DNA from: Kerstersia similis
Lineage (GTDB): Bacteria; Pseudomonadota; Gammaproteobacteria; Burkholderiales; Burkholderiaceae_B
Length of the DNA: 64,000 bases
Assembly: GCF_965139615.1 (NCBI RefSeq)
Contig: NZ_CBCSIQ010000023.1
Coordinates: 4,734 to 68,733, forward strand
Reading direction: 5' to 3'
The notes under the pieces were generated by a model. The model was not told the DNA's origin. It did no database searches and saw only the letters and a list, made by a program, of their open reading frames with translations. Shown here in pieces: positions 33,651-41,737 of the stretch (its first letter is position 1; the number at the start of each line of letters is the position of its first letter). The position numbers and the translations under genes are program-made.

Positions 33651-34910
33651 ATGTCTTTCCAGCACATCAAGGTTCCAGAGCAGGGCCAGAAAATTACAGT
33701 CAATCGCGATGGCTCGCTGAATGTTCCCGATCAGGTCATCATTCCCTTCATCGAGGGCGATGGCGTGGGCGTGGATATTACCCCTGTCATGCAGTCGGTC
33801 GTGGCCGCTGCCGTCGAGAAAGCCTATGGCGGCAAGCGCGCCATACACTGGATGGAAGTGTATGCGGGGGCCAAGGCAACACGGGTCTATGGGCCGGACA
33901 TGCTGTTGCCGGATGAAACCCTGGAGGCGTTGCGCGAGTATGTCGTGTCGATCAAGGGGCCGCTGGCGGCGCCTGTGGGTGGCGGTATCCGGTCGTTGAA
34001 CGTGGCGATGCGCCAGCGGCTCGATCTCTACGTCTGCCTGCGTCCCGTGGCCTATTTCAAGGGCGTGCCGGCACCGGTGCGCGAGCCGGAAAAGACGGAT
34101 GTGGTCATCTTCCGCGAGAATTCCGAGGACATTTATGCCGGGATTGAATTCCAGGCCGAGTCCGAGCAAGCCAAGGAACTGATCGAATTCCTGCGTAACC
34201 GTTTGGGCGCGGGCAGCAAGATCCGTTTCCCGGAGACGGCGTCGCTGGCGGTGAAGGTGGTCTCGCGCGAAGGCACCGAGCGCCTGGTACGCAAGGCGGC
34301 GCAATATGCCATAGACCACGATCGCAGCTCGATCACGCTGGTGCACAAAGGCAATATCATGAAGTTCACGGAGGGCAGTTTCCGTGATTGGGGCTATGAA
34401 CTGTTGCGCCGCGAATTCGATGCCAAGCCTATTGATGGCGGGCCGTGGTGCAAGTTCCGCAATCCCAAGACGGGCCGCGAGATCATCGTCAAGGATGTGG
34501 TGGCGGATGCCTTCCTGCAGCGCAGCCTGCGCCGCCCGGCGGAATACGATGTCATCGCCACGCTAAACCTGAACGGCGACTACATTTCCGATGCGTTGAC
34601 CGCACAGGTCGGCGCTGTCGGGATTGCTCCCAGCGCCAACCTGTCCGATACCACCGCCTTGTTCGAGGTCACGCACGGCACGGCGCCGCGCTACGCGGGC
34701 AAGGATTATGTGAATCCCGGTTCGGAAATCCTGGCGGCGGCGATGATGCTGCGCCACCTGGGCTGGGTGGAAGCTGCCGCGTTGATCGTCTCCAGCATGG
34801 AAAAGGCCATTCTTTCCAAGCATGTGACCTACGATTTCGCGCGTCAGCTCGAAGGGGCTGCCCAGGTATCGTGCTCGGGCTTCGGCAAGGTCATGATCGA
34901 CAACATGTAA
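33651..34910 (+). CDS. icd: Isocitrate dehydrogenase (NADP+)
   Basis: Oxidises isocitrate to 2-oxoglutarate in the citric acid cycle. The 419-residue product is close to the E. coli enzyme. The substrate-binding and regulatory Ser region GGGIRSLNVAMRQ is present, the Ser being the site phosphorylated by AceK in enteric bacteria. Also present are RENSEDIYAGIE, the metal-binding NLNGDYISDALTAQVG, and HGTAPRYAGKD with downstream residues typical of NADP use. The chosen ATG gives MSFQHIKVPEQG; upstream codons are not conserved-looking. A strong terminator follows. Confidence 0.97.
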   Translation: MSFQHIKVPEQGQKITVNRDGSLNVPDQVIIPFIEGDGVGVDITPVMQSVVAAAVEKAYGGKRAIHWMEVYAGAKATRVYGPDMLLPDETLEALREYVVSIKGPLAAPVGGGIRSLNVAMRQRLDLYVCLRPVAYFKGVPAPVREPEKTDVVIFRENSEDIYAGIEFQAESEQAKELIEFLRNRLGAGSKIRFPETASLAVKVVSREGTERLVRKAAQYAIDHDRSSITLVHKGNIMKFTEGSFRDWGYELLRREFDAKPIDGGPWCKFRNPKTGREIIVKDVVADAFLQRSLRRPAEYDVIATLNLNGDYISDALTAQVGAVGIAPSANLSDTTALFEVTHGTAPRYAGKDYVNPGSEILAAAMMLRHLGWVEAAALIVSSMEKAILSKHVTYDFARQLEGAAQVSCSGFGKVMIDNM

Positions 34911-34984
34911 ACAATGTGCGCAGGCGTCGGCCCGTCAGGGCATGGCGCTTGCTGGACTTCCGGGCATTCAGCCTGGGCGTAGAG

Positions 34985-35023
34985 CGGTCGTGCAGGAGAA
35001 ATCCGGCGCGACCGTTTTTTTTT
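34985..35023 (+). terminator. Rho-independent terminator of icd
   Basis: CGGTCGTGC (34985-34993) pairs with GCGCGACCG (35006-35014, one T-G pair), followed by nine T residues (35015-35023). Confidence 0.9.
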
Positions 35024-35481
35024 GAAGTCTGGAGCAAGGCCTGGGCCGAGGCTGGTGCCGTTGTCACTGCGTCAGCGGGTTGGCGCCCGGGATGGCGGGA
35101 TTCAGGTTCCATCGCCGCTCGTGTCCGGTTCATCCAGGCAATATCCGTTCAGGCCGCCTGCGCGATGCGGGCATGCCGCGCAGGGAGCAGGCAGGGCGCT
35201 TGCTGTGCAACGGTTGCGGATTGGATGCCTGGGTTTGCCGCGGGGTAGTCACGCCGGTGTGACTTCTTGTCGGCGTCAGACAGTAAGGGTAGTATGCGTT
35301 TTATTGGTCTATTTTATAGACCATTGATGCTCGCCGAGAGGCGCAAGACAGACCGGCGGCGGGACGCCATGGGCGTGCCCCGATCCCAGCCAACCGATTG
35401 TGCCTAACTGTTTATGCCTATTGCGCAACCTTGCCCGCGCATTGATGCAACGGGCAGCGACAAGGACGATAAGGAGTTTCC
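35024..35481. other. Intergenic region between icd terminator and SnoaL-like gene
   Basis: About 460 bases with no convincing gene. It contains the AT-rich palindrome at 35305-35323, listed separately, and probably the promoter of the SnoaL-like gene. Confidence 0.5.
35305..35323. promoter_or_regulatory. Orphan operator-like palindrome
   Basis: TGGTCTAT (35305-35312), TTT, ATAGACCA (35316-35323): perfect 8-base arms, in an AT-rich patch about 160 bases upstream of the SnoaL-like gene. The symmetry and length suggest a TetR- or GntR-like site, but no regulator gene is adjacent. Confidence 0.5.
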
Positions 35482-36012
35482 ATGTCCCTCAATTTCCGTC
35501 ATGCCCTCCTGGGCGCTGTTCTGTTTTCCATGAGTGCACTGGCTGCTGCAACGCAATCGGCAGCAGCCAGCGCATCGGCCGCTCCGGCCTCTGCAAACAA
35601 ACCGGTGGTGCAGCACACCGCTGCCCGGAATCTGGCCCAGGAGGACGCCAACCGCCGCCTGGTCGTCGATTTCTACGAACGTTTCTTCAACCAGCATGAC
35701 ACGGTCGCGGCGGCAGCCGTCGTGGCGGAAGACTATATTCAGCACAATCCGGCGGTGCCCGATGGCAAGGCGCCATTTGTGGGCTTTTTCACAGGCTATT
35801 TCCAGGAGAACCCGCAATCACAGGCGCGTATTGTCCGCAGCGCTGCCGATGGCGATCTGGTTTACCTGCATGTGCATTCGACCAATGGCGAACAGGATCG
35901 CGGACAGGCTGTCATTGACATCTTCCGGGTGCAGGATGGTCGCATTGTTGAACACTGGGATGTCATACAGGAAGTACCTGCCGACGCCGCCAACCGCAAC
36001 ACCATGTTCTGA
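35482..36012 (+). CDS. Exported SnoaL/NTF2-like protein
   Basis: 176 residues. An N-terminal signal peptide (about 1-23, MSLNFRHALLGAVLFSMSALA) predicts export to the periplasm, followed by an Ala/Ser-rich linker. Residues about 55-165 form a SnoaL-like cone fold: LVVDFYERFFNQHD, EDYIQHNPAVPDGK, DIFRVQDGRIVEHWDVIQ. Such proteins bind or isomerise small hydrophobic molecules; the substrate is unknown. AAGGAG precedes the ATG. The DsbA-like gene follows after 45 bases, so the two are probably co-transcribed. Confidence 0.85.
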   Translation: MSLNFRHALLGAVLFSMSALAAATQSAAASASAAPASANKPVVQHTAARNLAQEDANRRLVVDFYERFFNQHDTVAAAAVVAEDYIQHNPAVPDGKAPFVGFFTGYFQENPQSQARIVRSAADGDLVYLHVHSTNGEQDRGQAVIDIFRVQDGRIVEHWDVIQEVPADAANRNTMF

Positions 36013-36057
36013 ACTTTGCTGGCCTGGGGGCAGCGCCCCCCGGCCTGGAGCATAAAA

Positions 36058-36702
36058 ATGTCCGTCAAAGAAAAAACACTGCATTACCTGTTCGATCCGC
36101 TCTGCGGATGGTGTTATGGCGCGTCGGCCTTCATGGGCAAGGCGCAGTCGGAACCGGGCCTGACGCTGGCGTTATGGCCGACCGGTCTGTTTTCCGGGCC
36201 GGGCGCGCGCGTCATGGATACGGAGTTTGCCGCATATGCGTGGTCGAATGACCAGCGTATCGAACAGTTGACCGGGCAGCGCTTTACCGAGGCCTATCGT
36301 CGGCAGGTACTGGAAGCGGGCGGTATGTTCGACAGCGGCGCGGCGACGCTGGCCTTGCAGGCCGTCCACCAGCGCACACCCGAGCGCGAACTGGAAGCCC
36401 TCAAGGCGATCCAGCTGGCCCGTTATGTCGATGGGCGTGATATCACCCGCACCGACTCGCTGGTCAGCTTGCTGGGCGAGATGGGGCTGGAGCAGGCGGC
36501 CGCCGCGTTGGCGGAACCCGACCTGGCCTTGGTGCAAGCCTTGCAGGCGCGCACGCAGCATGCGCGCCGGTTGATGCAGGCGGCCCATGCGCGTGGGGTG
36601 CCGACGTTGCTGCTGGAGGTGGACGCAACCATGCAGTTGCTGCCGTCCACGGCTGTCTATGGCAGCCCGGACGAGCTGCTGGCGCAGATACGGACGCTTT
36701 GA
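36058..36702 (+). CDS. DsbA-family thiol oxidoreductase-like protein (CGWC)
   Basis: 214 residues. The thioredoxin-fold active site Cys16/Cys19 is in DPLCGWCYG, close to the N-terminus, and an inserted helical domain follows as in DsbA/FrnE-type proteins. The cis-Pro is in GVPTLLLE. There is no signal peptide, so it acts in the cytoplasm, unlike true DsbA. GGAG lies 7 bases before the ATG at 36058. The next gene, ppk2, is convergent. The exact reaction (oxidase, isomerase, or glutathione-linked) cannot be read from the sequence. Confidence 0.85.
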   Translation: MSVKEKTLHYLFDPLCGWCYGASAFMGKAQSEPGLTLALWPTGLFSGPGARVMDTEFAAYAWSNDQRIEQLTGQRFTEAYRRQVLEAGGMFDSGAATLALQAVHQRTPERELEALKAIQLARYVDGRDITRTDSLVSLLGEMGLEQAAAALAEPDLALVQALQARTQHARRLMQAAHARGVPTLLLEVDATMQLLPSTAVYGSPDELLAQIRTL

Positions 36703-36725
36703 ACGGTGCGGCGTGAGGCCGTGGT

Positions 36726-37661
36726 TCAATAGATTTCCGGGACGTACATATCCTTGGGTACCGGGTGGCGGATGTAGTCGGGGTGATGGATGCGCGGGGG
36801 CAGCGCGATTTCTTCGTGCGGTACCGTCTGGTAGGGGATTTGCCCCAGCAGATGGTTGATGCAGTTGAGCCGCGCGCGTTTCTTGTCCACGCCTTCGACG
36901 ATCCACCAGGGCGCTTCCGGAATGTGCGAGCGTTCCAGCATGGTCTCCTTGGCCTTGGTGTAGTCTTCCCAGCGGCGCCGGGATTCCAGGTCCATTGGCG
37001 ACAGCTTCCACTGCTTGAGCGGATCGTGGATGCGCATCAGGAAGCGGCGGTGCTGTTCGTCGTCGGTAATCGAGAACCAGTATTTGATGAGGACGATGCC
37101 GGAGCGCACCAGCATCTTTTCGAACTCGCTGACGCTGTTGAAGAATTCCTCATATTCGTCGTCCGTGCAGAAGCCCATCACACGTTCGACGCCCGCCCGG
37201 TTGTACCAGCTGCGGTCGAACAGCACGATCTCGCCGCCGGCGGGCAGATGCTGCACATAGCGCTGGAAGTACCATTGTGAACGCTCCCGTTCGCTGGGGG
37301 CGGGCAGGGCGGCCACGCGACAGATACGCGGGTTGAGGCGCTGGGTGATGCGTTTGATGGTGCCGCCCTTGCCGGCAGCATCGCGTCCTTCGAAGAGCAC
37401 GACAATCTTCAGCTTCTTGTGGACGACCCAGTCCTGCAGCTTGACCAGCTCACCTTGCAGGCGCAGCAGTTCGCGGAAATAAAGCCGGCGATCCATTTCA
37501 TCTTCGTCGCCCTTGTCGGCGCCTGGCAGCAGGTCGGCAAAATGGGCCAGGCGCTCGTCGTCCAGCTCCATCTCCAGCTCTTCATCCAGGCTGTCGATGA
37601 AGTCGGCTCGCATGCGGCGGGCAGTATCGTCCAGGGACGGAGTGCGGGAAGAATCGTTCAT
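36726..37661 (-). CDS. ppk2: Polyphosphate kinase 2
   Basis: 311 residues. PPK2 phosphorylates nucleotides with polyphosphate or the reverse. The P-loop kinase core has Walker A EGRDAAGKGG (91-100), Walker B FDRSWYNRAGVERVMGF, and the lid and C-terminal features DDEQHRRFLMRIHDPLKQWKLSPMDLESRRRW and KARLNCINHLL. One PPK2 domain is present, so it is the short single-domain type. The first 45 residues are an acidic extension. It is convergent with the DsbA-like gene and preceded by a 750-base region without genes. Confidence 0.94.
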   Translation of the reverse strand: MNDSSRTPSLDDTARRMRADFIDSLDEELEMELDDERLAHFADLLPGADKGDEDEMDRRLYFRELLRLQGELVKLQDWVVHKKLKIVVLFEGRDAAGKGGTIKRITQRLNPRICRVAALPAPSERERSQWYFQRYVQHLPAGGEIVLFDRSWYNRAGVERVMGFCTDDEYEEFFNSVSEFEKMLVRSGIVLIKYWFSITDDEQHRRFLMRIHDPLKQWKLSPMDLESRRRWEDYTKAKETMLERSHIPEAPWWIVEGVDKKRARLNCINHLLGQIPYQTVPHEEIALPPRIHHPDYIRHPVPKDMYVPEIY

Positions 37662-37954
37662 GGGAAAAACCTCGGTCTGGAAAGTCCAATGAGAAAACAG
37701 CAGTTAGGCAGGGGCAAATGACGAGCAGCGCAGGGTGCGCCGCCCAGCATATTGAATTCATGTGGCAATGCCATGACATCATGGATGCACCATAATGGTG
37801 CTCAGGATCGGGCAGTGGGTCACCATGCAAGGGGATGAGCCGGGTTATGCGATCCATGCATGCTGCCGCTGAACCGCATGGCGCCTGGCTGAACCCCCTG
37901 CGGGAGAATGTCGGAAAAGTGTGTGCGCATGGCGATAGCCTCTATGAATTTCGC

Positions 37955-38018
37955 ACCCTAGTAGTGACCCTATCTAGGGCATTCCCCTAGTGCATCCTGC
38001 ACTGTCATCGTGCACAAT
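37955..38018 (+). promoter_or_regulatory. Candidate activator-dependent promoter
   Basis: Repeated CCCTAG-type elements: CCCTAG (37955-37960), the dyad CCCTATCTAGGG (37967-37978) and CCCTAG (37985-37990). They are followed by GTGCA-TCC-TGCAC (37990-38002) and a possible -10 CACAAT (38013-38018). The -35 is poor, and the dyads lie at about -35 to -70 relative to a start near 38025, the usual place for an activator. It could be a response-regulator site; the regulator is unknown. Confidence 0.45.
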
Positions 38019-38023
38019 TGCGT

Positions 38024-38156
38024 CCATGCAGGTGAGGAGACATGCCCTGCATGGGCAGCGAACCGGCGTGATCCGGTAAATATAAAAATCATAAAACCAG
38101 GCAGTACCCTATAAAAAGAAGAAAGCAAAAAGGCCAGCGCAAGCTGGCCTTTTTGC
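38024..38156 (+). ncRNA. Candidate small RNA of about 130 nt
   Basis: The predicted transcript starts at a perfect 9-base hairpin: CCATGCAGG (38024-38032) with CCTGCATGG (38046-38054). The loop contains TGAGGAGACATGC. An AT-rich single-stranded stretch follows, then a terminator stem AAAGGCCAGC-GCAA-GCTGGCCTTT ending in T residues (about 38128-38156). A 9-codon frame (38042-38071) begins in the loop after GAGGAG, so a leader peptide is also possible. No adjacent gene on this strand would use the promoter. A candidate from structure only. Confidence 0.45.
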
Positions 38157-38413
38157 GTTTCCGCGCAGGCATGCCACTATTATATTAGTCTTAATTTATG
38201 TTTTGAACGCAGTACCTGTGCTGGCACCGCAGCGCCCTGGCGTTTCAGCCTGCCAAGGCCTGCTCGGAACCTGGAGGATGTTTGGCTGATACCAGGCTGG
38301 CGGCAGTTGCCTGCCTGAGTCGCAGGCAGGGCGTTGTTCGTGGCCTGCATCTTGCATGCGAGCCGGGCGGCAGGGCAGCACGCAAACCTGTGCGGATCAG
38401 GGGCTAGGGTTTT

Positions 38414-38767
38414 TTATGTGCGGTGTGGATCGGAAGATGCCGTGGGCGCGCAATAAATGTTCCAGAGTGTCTGCATAATGCTTACGACATCTTCGTTGGC
38501 CAGTCTGTAGAAAACATACTTGCCTTCCTTTTCCGTTTCCACCAGTCCCTCCTGCCGCAAGACGGCCAACTGCTGGGATAGCGTGGGTTGGCGGATGCCG
38601 GTTGCGCTTTCCAGTTCGCTGACATTGAGGCGCTGGCGAGACGCAATCTGGCACAGCAGCATGAGGCGGTCTTCATTGGCCAATGCTTTGAGCAGCGCGC
38701 ATGCCTGTCCGGCGTGTCCGCGCAGCTGTTCAGGCGTCATGGCAAAAGCAGGGTCGGTTGAGTGCAT
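38414..38767 (-). CDS. ArsR-family regulator, BigR/SqrR/YgaV-like persulfide sensor type
   Basis: 117 residues. Winged helix-turn-helix of the ArsR family (RLNVSELESATGIRQPTLSQQLAVLRQEGLV). The metal-site cysteines of ArsR proper are absent. Instead Cys39 (LLCQ) and Cys106 (IYCAP) lie at the two positions, in alpha-2 and alpha-5, used by BigR/SqrR/YgaV to form a tetrasulfide in response to persulfide. The divergent gene encodes a YgaP-like rhodanese, which strengthens the assignment. It probably represses its own gene and the divergent genes from the AT-rich region between them. Ligand assignment is inference. Confidence 0.85.
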   Translation of the reverse strand: MHSTDPAFAMTPEQLRGHAGQACALLKALANEDRLMLLCQIASRQRLNVSELESATGIRQPTLSQQLAVLRQEGLVETEKEGKYVFYRLANEDVVSIMQTLWNIYCAPTASSDPHRT

Positions 38768-38984
38768 AGTTAGCAGAAAACGATTTATTAAATAATATAA
38801 TATGAATTAGTATATTGTTTTGAGCGCTTTCCGCGAAGCGAGTTCCCACCATTTGTGTAACGGGTTGCGGTGCGTGTGCCGGCCAGGTGTGATGGGCCGG
38901 GCGGCTGGCAGTCGCGGTATGGCCGGGTATCGGTCGCAAGTGGCAGGTGTGTGCAGATCTGAAATTTTGCCAGGAGTTTTTTAT
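38768..38984. promoter_or_regulatory. Divergent regulatory region of the ArsR-rhodanese locus
   Basis: The 60 bases next to the arsR-type start (38768-38820) are extremely AT-rich, with several overlapping ATAT/TAAT repeats, in contrast to the GC-rich remainder. This resembles the AT-rich operator regions of BigR-type repressors. No perfect dyad stands out. Confidence 0.45.
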
Positions 38985-39509
38985 ATGTCATTACCAGTGA
39001 TTTCTCCGAATGACGCGCGTCGATTGATGGATCAGGGCGCGTTGCTGGTCGATATCCGTGGCGAGGGGGAATATGCGCGGGAGCATATCGGGGAGGCGCG
39101 CCATATCCCCATGGAGCAATTGTTGAGCGGCGCCGGGATAGAAGGTGCGCCTGCCGTCATTTTCCATTGTCGTTCCGGTAACCGGACACGGTTGAATGCA
39201 GGATCGCTGGCGGCTTGCACGGATTGTCAGGCATATGTTCTGGAAGGCGGCCTGAATGCATGGAAAAAAGCGGGTTTGCCCGTGATCGCCGATGCAAAGC
39301 AACCCCTGGAACTGCAGCGCCAGGTACAAATTGCGGCGGGTGCCATGATACTGCTGGGCACGCTTCTGGGGGCGGGCGTCGCGCCGGGTTTCTACATCAT
39401 TCCTGGTTTTATCGGCTGCGGCCTGATTTTTGCCGGTATCTCGGGATTCTGCGGGCTGGCTCGCGTGCTCATGAAAATGCCGTGGAACCGACGGGCGATC
39501 AGGGCCTGA
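38985..39509 (+). CDS. Rhodanese with membrane anchor, YgaP-like
   Basis: 174 residues. Residues 1-105 form a rhodanese domain with the active-site loop HCRSGNRT (catalytic Cys62), and residues about 112-165 hold two membrane helices of the DUF2892 type. This is the architecture of E. coli YgaP, an inner-membrane sulfurtransferase. AGGAG lies 9 bases before the ATG at 38985. Divergent from the ArsR-type regulator and followed by a second DUF2892 gene, it likely handles persulfide sulfur (inference). Confidence 0.92.
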   Translation: MSLPVISPNDARRLMDQGALLVDIRGEGEYAREHIGEARHIPMEQLLSGAGIEGAPAVIFHCRSGNRTRLNAGSLAACTDCQAYVLEGGLNAWKKAGLPVIADAKQPLELQRQVQIAAGAMILLGTLLGAGVAPGFYIIPGFIGCGLIFAGISGFCGLARVLMKMPWNRRAIRA

Positions 39510-39563
39510 CACGCGTAATCAACCAGTACGGCAACTGTGCATTCAAGAGAGACGGGAGCATGC

Positions 39564-39770
39564 ATGAAAACCAACGTTGGCGGCCTGGACCGCATCCTGA
39601 GGGTCATTCTGGGCCTGGTACTAATCATCCTGGCGGCGTCCGGCGTCATCGGATGGTGGGGCTGGCTGGGTATCCTGCCCCTGCTGACGGGGCTGGTACG
39701 CTATTGCCCGCTCTATCCCTTGCTGGGTTTGAGCACCTGCCCGCTGCAAGCGCGTCAATCCGGACGCTAG
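39564..39770 (+). CDS. DUF2892-family small membrane protein
   Basis: 68 residues with two hydrophobic helices (ILRVILGLVLIILAASGVI and WLGILPLLTGLV) and the CPLYPLLGLSTCPL end typical of the DUF2892 domain, which is also the C-terminal half of YgaP. The two Cys in CPLYPLLGLSTC could take part in sulfur handling. GGGAG precedes the ATG at 39564. It follows the rhodanese gene by 54 bases and is probably co-transcribed. No biochemical role is established for this family. Confidence 0.85.
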   Translation: MKTNVGGLDRILRVILGLVLIILAASGVIGWWGWLGILPLLTGLVRYCPLYPLLGLSTCPLQARQSGR

Positions 39771-39876
39771 AAAATACTGGCCAATTTTGCGGCGCGATGC
39801 GGAATTGCCATAGCGCCCCCTGCTCAGGGCAGGCGGGCGCTATGGAAGTTCGAAGCGCGGCTGCTGACCTGATTCG

Positions 39877-40725
39877 CTAGTCGTCGCTGCCATCCAGTCC
39901 TGCCAGCAGAACCAGCACCGCGCCAGCGCCGCCATCGGCCTCGCGCCCCTGGGCGAAGGCCTGGACGTCCGGATATTGCACCAGCCAGGTCTTTACCTTC
40001 TCGCGCAGGACCGGTTGCTGTTCCGGTGATCCCAAACCCTTGCCATGGATCACCCGTACGCCCCGGTGTCCCTGGGCACGGCTGGCTGCAAGAAAAGGCA
40101 GCAATGCCGCGCGGGCTGCATCGACCGTCATGCCATGCAGGTCAATCTCTGTGCGGAACGGCCATTTGCCGCGGCGCAGGCGCTTGATGGTGTCGGGCGC
40201 CATCCCGGCGCGCAAATAGGCTGTCCCGTTCTCGATCAGTCGCGCGGCAATATATTCGTCCGACACGGCGGGAGCAGGAATATGGGCTTCTTCCAGCGTT
40301 GCCACCCCGGCCGCAGCCTGGCGCTTGCGCAATTGCTCATCGCTGGGGGCGGAACGATAGACCTTGGTGTTGACGTCATGCCCCTGGCGGATGGGCATGA
40401 CACCCGCCAGGCTGCGCAACAGCAGGGTGGCATCATCCTCGTTGCCAAGCGGACGGTAAAAGTCCGTGCCTGACTCCGGTTTTTCGCCCGCCAGGGCAGG
40501 GGTGGCCGCTGGCTTGGGCGCCAGCCTGGCCACCGCCTGGGCAGCTGCGGTGGCGCGGTCGGCAGCACGGCCGGCAGGCGCGGCAGCCGAAACTGCCGAA
40601 GCCGCTGCTTGGCGAGCGGCCAGCCGCTGGCGGGCCAATTGCTGCTCGTCGCGTTCGCGCGCCTGCTGGTGCAGGCGTTTCAGATCTTCCAGGCCGCCTT
40701 TGAGGGGCTTGTTGCGCGTGCTCAT
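39877..40725 (-). CDS. Smr-domain protein
   Basis: 282 residues. The C-terminal 90 residues form a Smr (MutS2-type) domain with DLHGMTVDAAR and the HGKGLGS motif; such domains nick or cleave nucleic acid. The N-terminal 120 residues are Gln/Ala/Arg-rich and probably coiled or disordered. The start codon overlaps the trxB stop by 4 bases (ATGA), so it is translationally coupled to trxB. The frame is open upstream, but the overlap ATG is the natural start. Substrate unknown. Confidence 0.9.
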   Translation of the reverse strand: MSTRNKPLKGGLEDLKRLHQQARERDEQQLARQRLAARQAAASAVSAAAPAGRAADRATAAAQAVARLAPKPAATPALAGEKPESGTDFYRPLGNEDDATLLLRSLAGVMPIRQGHDVNTKVYRSAPSDEQLRKRQAAAGVATLEEAHIPAPAVSDEYIAARLIENGTAYLRAGMAPDTIKRLRRGKWPFRTEIDLHGMTVDAARAALLPFLAASRAQGHRGVRVIHGKGLGSPEQQPVLREKVKTWLVQYPDVQAFAQGREADGGAGAVLVLLAGLDGSDD

Positions 40726-41687
40726 TTCTGGGCTTCGTGATCGTCCAGCCAGCGCTGGGCGTCCAGCGCAGCCATGCACCCGGTGCCCGCGCTGGTAATC
40801 GCCTGGCGGTACACATGATCCTGTACGTCGCCGGCTGCGAAAACGCCAGGCACCGATGTCATGGTGGCAAGTCCGCTCTGGCCGCTGCGGGTAATGATAT
40901 AGCCATCCTGCATCTGCAATTGGCCGACGAACAGATCCGTGTTGGGATGGTGGCCGATGGCGATGAAAGCGCCGCTGACCTCCAGCTTGCTGAGCTGGCC
41001 CGTCTGGACATCACGTAGTTGCACGCCCGTTACACCGCTTTCATCGCCCAGCACTTCATCAAGCTCGTGGAACAGCTTGAGCGAAATATTGCCGGAACGA
41101 ACCTTTTCCATCAGCTTATCCACCATGATGGGTTCGGCGCGGAAGGTGTCGCGGCGATGCACTACCGTGACATGGCGACAGATATTCGACAGGTACAGCG
41201 CTTCTTCGACAGCGGTATTGCCGCCGCCGACAACGATCACATCCTGATTTTTGTAAAAAAATCCGTCACATGTAGCACATCCCGATACCCCCCGGCCCAT
41301 GAAGGCGGTTTCGGATGGCAGCCCCAGATACTTGGCGGAAGCGCCCGTAGCCAGGATGACGGAATCGGCGGTGTAGTCCGTGCCGCTATCGCCATGCAGG
41401 CGGAACGGCCGGGTGCTGAAATCGACCTTGTCGATATGGTCGAAAACGATTTCGGTATTGAAGCGTTCCGCATGCTTCTGGAACCGTTCCATCAACTCGG
41501 GGCCTTGCACGCCGAGCGGGTCGGCAGGCCAGTTATCGACTTCCGTCGTGGTCATCAGCTGGCCGCCTTGGGCCAGGCCCGTGACCAGCATAGGCTGCAG
41601 ATTGGCACGGGCGGCATAGACAGCGGCGGTATAGCCGGCAGGGCCGGAACCCAGGATCAGGACTTTGGCGTGTTTGGTCGTGGACAT
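40722..41687 (-). CDS. trxB: Thioredoxin reductase
   Basis: Reduces thioredoxin with NADPH through FAD. The 321-residue product has the FAD-binding GSGPAG (13-18), redox-active Cys137/Cys140 in GCATCDG, the NADPH-binding GGGNTAVEEALYL, and the C-terminal GVFAAGDVQD. The ATG at 41687 is preferred; a TTG three codons upstream is possible. It is divergent from ftsK with a 50-base gap and coupled to the Smr gene downstream. Confidence 0.97.
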   Translation of the reverse strand: MSTTKHAKVLILGSGPAGYTAAVYAARANLQPMLVTGLAQGGQLMTTTEVDNWPADPLGVQGPELMERFQKHAERFNTEIVFDHIDKVDFSTRPFRLHGDSGTDYTADSVILATGASAKYLGLPSETAFMGRGVSGCATCDGFFYKNQDVIVVGGGNTAVEEALYLSNICRHVTVVHRRDTFRAEPIMVDKLMEKVRSGNISLKLFHELDEVLGDESGVTGVQLRDVQTGQLSKLEVSGAFIAIGHHPNTDLFVGQLQMQDGYIITRSGQSGLATMTSVPGVFAAGDVQDHVYRQAITSAGTGCMAALDAQRWLDDHEAQK

Positions 41688-41725
41688 GGCTGACAAGGTT
41701 TACATTCGTTGAACAGTGCAGCAAT

Positions 41726-41731
41726 TATAAT
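41726..41731 (+). promoter_or_regulatory. Consensus -10 element before ftsK
   Basis: TATAAT at 41726-41731, with no good -35 at normal spacing (CATTCG). Transcription would begin at or within about one base of the ftsK ATG (41738), giving a leaderless or nearly leaderless mRNA. The same region contains ATTATA, so a minus-strand promoter for trxB may overlap. Confidence 0.45.
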
Positions 41732-41737
41732 GACCCC

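Larger units (their letters stand above)
37662..38413. other. Long intergenic region with candidate regulated small RNA
   Basis: About 750 bases without a supported protein gene. The middle part holds a cluster of CCCTAG-type dyads, a weak -10, a 5' hairpin and a strong rho-independent terminator (listed separately). The rest, 38157-38413, shows nothing I can interpret. Confidence 0.6.

Noticed and set aside
38042..38071. 9-codon frame after GAGGAG within the candidate RNA
   Set aside because: Too short to support as a gene alone; kept only as a possible leader peptide in the finding.
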